From assembly GCA_964247055.1 (NCBI GenBank), contig OZ176053.1, forward strand, positions 2,852,001-2,916,000: a DNA stretch of 64,000 nt, read 5' to 3'. Each line of letters begins with the position of its first letter. The stretch's first letter is position 1. The DNA is from Paragordius varius (lineage: Eukaryota > Nematomorpha). The translations under genes and the position numbers were made by a program. Positions 1 through 11,282 of this stretch are shown here, in pieces. The notes below the pieces were generated by a model, which saw only the letters and a list, made by a program, of their open reading frames with translations, was not told where the DNA came from and made no database searches.

Positions 1-1378
1 TTCTGAAATAATAATCAAATTCAAGCCTTACTCATAAAATTTTTTATATATTGTTTAAAAAATAAGTTTTAAAAACCTATTTTTTTGAAATAAAATAAAA
101 AATTTTAAATCCGGCACCCGTTCAACCATGACGTCCGGAGCATCAGCCCTTCTTTAACTACGCCATTGCTAATGAGAGATATAATTGCGATTTTTTGATT
201 TCGGATAATAGTAATTTTTACTATTATTATAATGGCATTTATAATTTCGCTATTAAATCGAATCTATATTTTGCCAAATTATTTAACTTTTAATCGAATA
301 TGTGGAGAACAAAAATTTTAATATCTTATTTTGTCCAACTATTTAATACCCATATTTTATATTATACTACTAAAAGTTAGACAAATTATTAAAGTATTAT
401 GATGCTTTCCTAAAATAAATGATAAAAAATTTCAATTTTCCAAGACCAGAAAATGGTTTTAATATCGATTTATTGTCATATATATATATATATATTCCTA
501 CGAAAATCACTTTTTATAATATTTTTGGGTATTCGTGTAGCACAATATAAAGTTTGGGTGTGAAATGAGTGGATAATTTTTTTAAAAAAAAAATTAACAA
601 TTTATGAGAAAATTCTTTAAAAATTGATTCCAATATCATTCGTAAATGAGAAAAAAATAAATGCAAAATATATAAAATTACATAGAAATAATTTAAGGCG
701 AGGTAAACATAAAACTTTAAAGGGCGTATACGGGAAAAAATATATGATGCAATTATAAAATGAATAATAAAATCGCAGTAGTATTTAAGTAGTTTGGATA
801 GATAAAGGCTAATAGGTATAAATATTGTAAATCGATATCGTAATTAATAAGCCAGGAATGGTCGTATTTAGGTATTTACAAAAAAGATAATAAAAATGAA
901 AATGTGAAAAAGTTTTTGATTTTTGTTTTTTGTGTTCGCGATCCATTAGAATCTTTTGAAAAATGCAGCAAATTAAGTGTAGGGTCCTTAGATATTTTTA
1001 AAAAAATGCCCAAAATTATGGTATGTTATGATAAAAGGGACGGTAGGGTTTTGTACAAAAATGATGTGTATATATAAATAAATATATTAACAATATATTT
1101 ACAAATTATATGTATTTTTACACATATTTTGAAGAAGTAAAACAAAAAGTTTAGATAAAGGCATTTTCATTTTTGATCAAAATTTTTTGGCGGTAAGAAG
1201 TGTATTTGTACATACATCAATGGTATAGAGAAAGGTAATTAATTTGGCTATTAACTTTAAGCGGAACAATCGCCAAATTTTATAGCTAACTATGTGGTGT
1301 GTGATTTTACATTAGTCAACATATTATTGACCAATTAAAAAAGGAGAACGTGTAAATAGGGTAGTGCACTTTATAATA
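1..1378. other. Intergenic, downstream of moesin
   Basis: A+T-rich stretch with no coding region I can support. It contains a short tRNA-like/SINE-like segment near 115-175 (listed separately), a TA microsatellite at about 478-495, and otherwise unremarkable low-complexity DNA. It lies 3' of the moesin stop codon, so the moesin 3' UTR occupies an unknown part of its right end. Confidence 0.6.
115..178 (-). repeat. tRNA-like SINE fragment (tentative)
   Basis: On the minus strand the stretch reads TGGCGTAGTTAAAGAAGG followed about 30 nt later by GGTTGAACGGG, resembling the A and B boxes of a tRNA-type Pol III promoter. It is locally G+C-rich against a very A+T-rich background. No cloverleaf can be folded convincingly, so this is a SINE remnant at best rather than a tRNA gene. 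A chance match remains possible. Confidence 0.25.
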
Positions 1379-4300
1379 TTACATAGATTCAAACATATCA
1401 ACTCGCATTTTAGTGTTTCCTTGACGGATTTGTCGTAAAGTCTTATACTTATCTCTGCCCTGTCTGACATTTTCTGTGTGAATAAGGTCGTTTGTTGTAA
1501 TCTTTTGTGTATCTTGTGAACTAGCTAAGTCAGCACCCAAGGACTAAAAAAGAATTATTCATATATTAAAAATTATTAAAATTTTAAGCCAATAAAAACT
1601 CAAAAGTTGATATAAACACCTTAGTATATCAAAAATACTTTCTTTAACAAATCAAAAATAAAAATCAAATGACATAATTAAATATATTACAGACTATTTT
1701 ATGCAAATTTAACTTGTATATCTTTTAAATTTCAATATATATAATGAATATTATTAAAATTATAAAAATTTTATTTATGTTATATATAACTACGTATACT
1801 TACCAAATATTATGACCTAAAAAGGATTTTAACTAAAGTTAAACGACCAATATGATCTATAATTATATAATTATATACGCACTTTTAATTGCGACTGAAT
1901 TTTTTCGTTTTTCTCGAGTTGAGTTACACGATATTCCTCCTGTCTATACATTTCATCCGTCATCATGTGTTCATTGTAATTCAAATCGGCACCAATGTGA
2001 CTTTTATCGTCATCGTCTTCATCATCATACCTGTTGTTGTGTAAAAATATTTAATAAAAACTATTAATTAATTATTTTAAATAATCATAATTATGTCCGT
2101 AGCTATTAATATTGTAGTAGGGGGCAAAAAAATTGAGTAATTTTTATTAAAAACTATATTAAATAATTTTGATGGATTTATATTGGAATCTTACCCTTCA
2201 GTATTTTCAATAATATCAATTTAAATATGGTCTGGGTTTACTAGTTACCCCAATTTAAATCAAAGTTAAAGCTATCTAAGTATCTAATTGATTTAATTTA
2301 TAACGTCTTTGATTTTTGGTAGTATGATTAAACTGGACTATATACCTATTATATGGAAAGTTTCACGGTTTTAAGATAAAACAAATTATACAAAGTCATC
2401 AAATAATAAAATATATAGAATCATAAATTCTTTTAATCATATTTGATGGCCACCATGGAAATATAATAAGACCATTTTTTTCAATATTTATAAAAAATAA
2501 AGAGTGCCTCAGAGCAAAAAATCTATAGTTATTAGTGATGGATGAAATATAGCGTACTATATACCTATTTTTTTTGCATGCTATCTACAAAATAACTAAA
2601 TATAAATATGATTCTTAATCGTATACTTTGATGTCCTAAGAAAACTTTAACAAACTCACTTAGCCACACCCATGTTAAATAAAAATTAATTTATGACGTA
2701 AAATAAAACCATTTTGAAATTCAAATAAACGATATGATGTAAAAGAATTAAATTTTACACAAATTCTAAGGGTACCAATCAGATCACTCTTCAACTGTTA
2801 ACTATTCGATATGATATAGTTGTAATTATATAACATTTTTTACGGCATTTATATAAATTTATTTGGCCAAAAATAAGGTATGTTTATTGCATAATCTCAA
2901 TCTGCCCCTTTTTTCCATATCCGTATGATCTTGCCTCTTTTTTTTCATATTGGCTCATTATGAGCGCTTCATGATACCTACAAAACTAGTAAAAGTTCAT
3001 GGGATAGAGGGTAAGTTTTCCTTAAACGATTGTAGATTAAAAATTAAGGTCTTATCGAAAAATCTGACAGTTCAACCATTTTTCAGTCAAAAGTAACATT
3101 TTTTCATCTATACCCAACAATTTTTTAGTTCCGTTTTGAATAAAAAATGTTGCGTTTGGTTGAAGTGTTGCTCTTGACTTAAATATGGCATACAAGATGA
3201 TCAAAAACAAATATATATAATATATACCCATTATCAACTTTGAGTGATCCATTATTGGTGGACGATGATGTCATGTTGATAGAGTTATTGTGATGGTGAT
3301 TAGTATGAACATGATGATGATTATAATCGCCTTGTCCATTCTGAGTTGTTTCAAGGGGCGTTGTGTCTGGCTGTAAATGTATCCTAAGCATGGCCCTTTG
3401 TGCTTCCTCCTGAGCCATTTTGCTTTCCATCAACTCCTTGTGGAGTCTGAGACGGTCCTCCTCCACCTGTAACATTTCTTCCTCTTTGATACGGATGGCT
3501 CGTAACGCTTCCTCTGCTTCAGCGGCCTAGTAGTAAATAAGTTAGCAATTACTTCTTTGGACATTTAATGGTATAATATATATACAGTTTAGAGTCTCTA
3601 TTAAAGAAGGAAAATTAAATTGTATTCGGACATGTGAAGGCTTTAACACTCGCCTGCCTGCCTGCCCAGGGCTGACAGTGATGATGAAAAAAATGCGTAG
3701 CGGGATTCGAACTCTGGCACGCAGTATTAGAGTCGGGCGCCTTAACCTACTATACCATAACGCCTTTTTGAAGATTTAATGGTATAAAATCATTTTTTTC
3801 AAATAATCTTATAAGCCCATGCATCCGGCCATAGTATGTTGTTCTACAAAAACATTTATGCTTCGCAATGAGTTTTTCGGCAAAGGAATTGCGCAAATTA
3901 CAATTAATAAATCCGTAAGACCAATTGAAAAATAAAATCTGCTTTTATTTAAAACCTTCATACAATAATAACAAAAGCCATAATGATCAAAATGTTGGCG
4001 GAATATTTTATATTTCTTAAAAAACAATGGATTTATTAATCAAATACTTCATCAACATTTATGGAACAACATAAACAATAACAATAATTATATTGGCCGT
4101 ATTTAGTAATAAAACTTTTCAAATGCAGTAAAACGGCGTAAATTTAAAATATGACCGTATATATCGAATGGCAATGAAATAGCTCTTACTAATCGTTCCC
4201 GTTCCTCCTTTTCCAAGTGAGCACTTTGTTCGGCAGCCAATCTTTTTTCCTCAAGCCGAATGCGTTCTTCTTCGAGTTCTCGAGACCGACGTTCAGCATC

Positions 4301-7300
4301 ATTAAAGTGTTCCTCTAAATATTTCGTTTTTTCATGCGATTCTTTGAGTGCTATCATAGTTATAAATTATATTACATAATAGATTTTTGGTAGGGCCTAT
4401 GCAAAAAGCATAATATCGTAACGGATGATACACCATATGATTAAAATTAATATTCAAATATGGATAAGAATTTTATACCATTATGCTAAGGTAAGTATAG
4501 AGGAGTATAGTTAAATAATGAATTCATTTAGCTTTCTATATTAATTTAGTTTGTTAAATTTGAGACACCTACCTAAATAATATTATTTTTAACAATTTAT
4601 ACATACACAAGAATAATTTTGCATAATTACAACCAAGGGTATTTGAAAGAAAAAATTATCAAAATTACCATGAAATTGTGAATTTTAAGTGGTATATTAT
4701 CATATTTATACGTAACATAAATCTTACAATCTTGGAGCCGTTTAAATTCTTCATCCATTTTTAGTAAACGTTTTTCAAGCTCTAATTTTGATCTTTCGGC
4801 TTCCTCGCGTGCACTTTTTTCTTTCAATAAACGTGCTCTAAAAAAATTAAAAAGATAAAAAATTAAAACATTTCCGTAATAATAAATTAAAAAATTTCAG
4901 TAATAATGAATTAAAAAAACTTAAAAAAACAGAAATTTCTGAAACCTTTTTGGAAATTTAAATAATTTTTAATTTTACCTATCGGCTTCTTTGGCGACCT
5001 TTTCTTCCCGAGCTTGTGCTTTCATTTGTTGGACTTCAATAGTGTCAGGTTTACGTCTTCGCATATATAGTTCATGATTCCCCATACAAAGCGATAAAAT
5101 GCGTTTATTTATACGGAGGCGTTGAGCGAAAAACACAAAATCCTACATGATATTCAAGGGATTAAATTTTTTTGTTGAAATTTTGATTGAGATTTAAAAA
5201 ACCTTTCAATACTGAAATCTTAAAACAGCAGATTTTTAGGTGTTAAATAGGTTATAACAATCAAAATATAATCTATATTTTTATTTAGTATAATATAATT
5301 TATTAGTAAAACAACAAAATTTTCAATCGATATAAATGAGTAAAATTTTACCGGGGCCTTTTTATCGATCGGTTTAATGACAAACCTTCTATCACTAAAA
5401 GATATGTTTCGTATTTCGCTCCAGGGAAAACCAATTTTAGGATTTAATCTATACACAATATAAAATGATTTAAAACAAAAATTGATTTAAGGAAAAAAAA
5501 TGTAAAAATAATAATTTTACTTATCATCTTTTTCATAAATGTTGAGACCGAGGGCATCAACACCCAAATACAGTTCAGTCTGTTTCTTATTCTTAATGTC
5601 GAAATAATTAACACCATACATTTCCAAATCTTGTGCAATTTTCAAGTATTCCATCATGGCATCTTCCCTAAAGATATATATAAATTATTGATTTTTTACA
5701 CATGAGGTTAAAACATAAATTAAAATGAAATAAATAATTTAAATGTAAAGAGAAGAAAAAATATAAAACTAGTCATTTTTTTCTTTGGATATTTTTCATT
5801 TGTTTAGTATTTGTGTAATTTAAATGAAAATATAAGTTGCAAATGTCACTGTTGTAAGTTACTTTTTTTAAAATTTTTATAAAAAATTGATAATTTAATT
5901 TAGAATTTTTCATTTGTTTAGTATTTGGCAAATTTTTTTACATTTTTAAGGGCAAAAAAGTATGAAATACCTTAACATGCCTCGATGTTCTGCATACCAA
6001 TTAATGATTCGTTCTTCCCATTGTTCCCGTGTTAATTTGTGTTGGTCAAAAACTCTAAATAAGTGTTTGAAATAAAAAATGTCATAAATTACACTTCCCT
6101 TGAAAAAAAGCTTTCCAAAATATAAAATTCAAGTATTGTTGTAAGTTTTTAGGGTCATGTATTAATCTCTCATTAAATATAATAAGCTATGCAATAGTTT
6201 TGTATCATTATAAATTTGAATATGATAAATTTTAATGGAAATTATATTTGATACAAAATCAATTAAAATAAATTTAAAAAGTCATAATGCGATACATCGT
6301 CATATATATACCATTTACAATTCAAATTCACCCTTGAACACTTCCAATTCACACTCGAGCAATTCAAATTGGCTAATATAACTAACTCATCATTTATATG
6401 TAATATATCTTTATGACATAGTTTATTAGTTTTTCAGTATTATATTAATTTTAAAAAATATTTCATTTTTTAAAAATAAAAATATAGGTAATTTTTAATC
6501 TTAAATGACATATATTTTAAGGGGAATTTAAATTGTTAAGGGTGAATTTGAACTGTAAATGGTATATATATATATCCATAAATAAAAGTTTATATCTAGT
6601 AAATCACATTAAACGACACATATTTTATAGCGTTAAATATTACATTCTAAAACACAATGGAGGATTTTAAAATATTCGAAAAAAATAACAACTAAACTAT
6701 TTGATATAATTTAACTAAATAATATATTATAATGAAAACAATATTCCGTAGACATTTGTAAAATTAAAACAAACAATAAAAAAAGATTTGTATAATGATT
6801 TTATTTTGCATTATGGCTTATTATATATACGATTTATAGTTCAAATTCACCCTCGAAAAATTCAATTTTACCCTCGAACACTTTAAATTCACCGTAAAAT
6901 AAATTAAATGTTTTTTAAGATAAAAAACTACTTATATTTTTTTATAAAAAAATTTTTTAAAATTAAAATATACTGAAAAAATAATAAACTATGCCATCAA
7001 GATATATTTCATATTAATAATGAGTTATAATAGTCGAAAATATAAAATTGTTTTTTTGTGATAAATTTGAATTGTTAGAGGGTGAATTTGAATCGTTTGA
7101 GGGTAAATTTGAATTTGAACTGTAAATGGTATATAAAAATTCCATGATACCCAAAATCTAGTAAATTTGAGAGAAGGTGGTGTCAATTTCTAAAGCTTAT
7201 ATTTTGGAAAAATAGTATCATGATTAACAAAAGTATGCATCAAAACAAATATTAACAAAAGTTGGAGAAAAATACTACCTTTGAGGCAATAATCTATCGT

Positions 7301-10300
7301 TAGCCAAGAATCCTGGTTTATGAATATCTGGGTTATAATCTCCATACTTGACATGCACGGCATAAGAGGCAAGTAGGACTGAAGTCTCGGGCGGGCAATA
7401 AATTTCATCTGATAGTATGCAATCTTTGACTTGAAGATAAAACATTCTCTGTTGTTATATATATATATATATATATATATTGGCAACAAATAAAAAACAA
7501 AATGATCAATGATTGAATTTTACAGTTGTAAAAAACTTTCTATTGCTAATCTTTGGTTAATTATTGCCACAGCACTTAGAGTAAAATTTTAACGACAAAC
7601 AGTAAAACTGATAGATAAATTATTTAATATAAGAAGAACACTACTTCTTAAACCTTAAAACAAATTATGTAAATATGCTTGAACATGCAATTTATATATC
7701 TCTATTTATTTTGCAACTCATTGCGATAGGTTTTAAAAAAATGACGTTAAAAAGATCAAAGTTTTAAAAATATTCGTTTTTATTTAAATTTTTAATGCAG
7801 GATAACAAGTGCTATTACTGGTCGAATTAAATAATGCCTAATATGGTATTTTATTATTGCCATTTATAAGATTTATACTTTTTATTGTTACATATTGAAA
7901 AATTATAGAGAAAAATTATAGTGTCCCCTGTTGGCAAGAGATATTTATGTATGATATATCATGACGACAGGTTTTAGTTTTAAACAAAAAAATGAAAATT
8001 GACAAATTAGATATTAAACAATATTTAACTTTTATCTCATAATAAAATTATAATTGATAAAAAACTTTCTCTAATAAATTATATAAATTTGTGGTAAGAT
8101 TTAAATATTTTAAAAGATATCAAGTTCATTATTAAAAATTTATGTTTGAAATTATAACATACAAAATTGAAATTAAATGAAAAGATCAAACTATTTCTTA
8201 ATGCTTCGGCTCATACGATAGAAAATCATTAATTTAATCGATAATAAAAATACAATTTTTACCTAAAAATTTACGTAAATCATCAGTTACTATATTACTA
8301 TATAAATTATTTATGAGTTAAATTAAAATTTGCTCAAAAAAAATAATGTTTCCAAGTGCCATAATTCGGAGAATTGGATAAAACAATTTTTGTGAATCTC
8401 TCCTCTCCCTCTCTCCACACATTTATCATTTTTAACACTTACGCAATTGAATAAAAAATAAATAATAAATTATGAAAGTATATATATTTATAATTTTTTG
8501 GTGTTTATGAAAAAAAGAGTTATTCTAAAAAAATATATATATTAAATTAGTTTTGCCAAAAATATGGTTAACAAAAAAACAGCCATACATATTTTAAAAA
8601 CTGTGCTTTAGTTTTTCAAACAAAAATGCAAATTTCAAACCACAAACTTTCTATTTTAATAATGTATAAATATTCATTTGGAATATATAAAAATGATAAA
8701 TATTATAGCATTAACATTCCAAATTTAAAATTATACTTTAGTAATATCTTGTATAAGTTCTTCGGAAACATCCTCAGGGAAAAATTTGGCACGGAATTTA
8801 AACTGCAAAGGCACTTCTTTTTTCATGTCTTGTGTCAAAACCTACAAAAAAATTTATAAAAGAGAATATATATTGTTAAAATATTTGCTATTTTTAAAAA
8901 TGTAAAATTGTAAAACAACGCAATTTTATATGGTCGAAACCGCATAAAATTATAGTTAAATTATAACATTTACAATTCAGATTCACCCTTAAACAATTCA
9001 AACCCTTGAACAATTCAAATTAACCCTAAAATAATACTGAAAAAACAATAAAATATGCCATAAAGATATATTTCATATTAATCATGAGTTATATTAGTTC
9101 GAAAACACATAATTGTATTTAGGGTAAATTTGAATTGTTCAAGGTTGAACTTTGAGGGTAAATTTGAATTGTTCAAGGATAAGTTTTTGAGGGCGAATTT
9201 GAACTGTAAATGGTATATTTAAAACAATCAAAAATCTAAATTTCGATGTGCAACAAATTTGGAAATACACATACATAGCCTGCCCCTTCATCCTATAAAA
9301 ACACTAATTGAGGAAAAAACATGGGACTTTATCTGCATCATGAGCTTTTTTTACAAAAAACTATATAAAACTTATATTGATGGAAGAAAAGTTATATTAA
9401 ATTTTAATAAAAGATATACAAATAATAATGAATAATATTGTATGATTTCGGGAAAAAATATATTTTTATTTTTTGAAATAAACTAATTTATTTTGAGCCG
9501 TTTGAAAGAGCTCACTCATTATAAAGAGGGAGTAATAAAATTAAAAGGGACCCCCACCCCCACTTAAGTTTAAAAAGAAATTTTTACATACATTATTATC
9601 TTAAAAAAATAGGATAAAAAACGAATGTTTATAAGATGTAAACTATATTTATATTCCAATTATGTCGTCATCAAGGAAATAGATGATCTATAAATCAAAA
9701 CTTAATTACCAATTTAACAACGTATAATATTCAAAGATATATAGAAACAGCTATTGTTAGGTAGTATTATTTAAGACGTATAAATATATTACATTCCTTA
9801 CATATACCATTTACAGTTCAAATTCACCCTCGAACAATTCAAATTCACCCTTGAACAATTCAAATTCACCCTCGAACAATTCAAATTCACCCTCAAATAA
9901 ATAACATGTTTTTTAAGATTAAAAATTACCTATATTTTAATATATTTTTAAAAAATAAAATTTTGTTTTAAATTAAAATAATACTGAAAAAAATAATTAA
10001 TTATGCCATAAAGATATATTTTATATTAATAATGAGTTATATTAGTTCGAAAACACATAAATTATTTTTAGGGTGAATTTGAATTGTTCGAGGGTGAATT
10101 TGAATTGTTCAAGGGTGAATTTGAATTGTTTAAGGGTGAATTTGAACTGTAAATGGTATATTAAAATTCTTAGGCATGCAGGCAGGCACGCAGAATTAAT
10201 TAGCCACAATAAAGTAAAAAAAATAAGAGGGAGGGAGGGGGGCGAAAGCGCAATAACCTCTGTTTTCGCTATCTGTAGTAATATTGCATTCAATTACTAA

Positions 10301-11245
10301 AATTATCTAATAATTTCTGCATTGCATTGATGGATATTTAGGAAAAAAACAGGTAGAAGCTAAATTTTATATGCAGAGCTATACATATTACACAAGATTT
10401 TTTTTTTCATGAGAAAATATTTAAATTAACATTCATATCACAACTTGTCCTTTAGCTAGAATCAACTTAAAGAGCGTTTTAATTGTAAATTCATCTTTTT
10501 CTATAATAAAAACGAATCCTATACTCTTGTAATCTGAAGTTAACCACTTGCCAAGTCCGACAATTTTAACAAAAAAAAATTTATTTGACAACCATGCCAA
10601 AAATATATATTTATGCGCTGATGTTATTTGATTTATTACACCATAGTATATATAAATGAAAAATGATGGCTCAAAAAGAAATTGTGCAAAGCACGTGTGC
10701 ACATGTTAAAAATCAATAAGAGTATAACAAGCATTTTAATATTTGTCCAAGTGTGACAGAGCCTTTCTCTTAAAATTAGCCCTCAAGTTAAACGTCACCT
10801 TTTCCACTGATATTCAAAATATTCTGGTAGACCTTTTAAGAGGAGAGATCAATAAACTGTCATTTTGAATTAACCGATATAGGCGGTATATTTTTAAACA
10901 ATTAACAGGTTGATAAATAATGTAGTTTTCTGGCTTAAATATTATACATACATAAATAATATCTATGTAAATATTTCTTTAAACAATATTAAAATCATAA
11001 CCGAGTCTGTTGTTTAAAGTAACCCCTTCCCTACTCAAGATTGGAAACAGTTATATTTTAACAACCTTAAGAATTCAACATTTCGAGTAATAATAGCGGG
11101 CAGAGTGCACATAAACTAATAAACTTAATGATAAACTAATCAATCAATTACTAAGTTTCGAAAATAAATTAATCAAGCAATCGATATTTTTTTATAATTT
11201 CAAATTTTGGTTAAAACAAAGAAAAATCCATGTTTGCCTGTCTGC

Positions 11246-11282
<37 letters not shown>

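Noticed and set aside
9803-10160. Regular short direct repeats that superficially resemble a CRISPR array
   Set aside because: Units are head to tail without unique spacers, reverse orientation in the second half, and lie in an animal gene intron.
10042-10300. Open frames with repeated peptides (VNLNCSR and QFKFTLE types)
   Set aside because: They are translations of the tandem 21-mers in the right arm of a foldback MITE, on both strands, with no start context or splice support.
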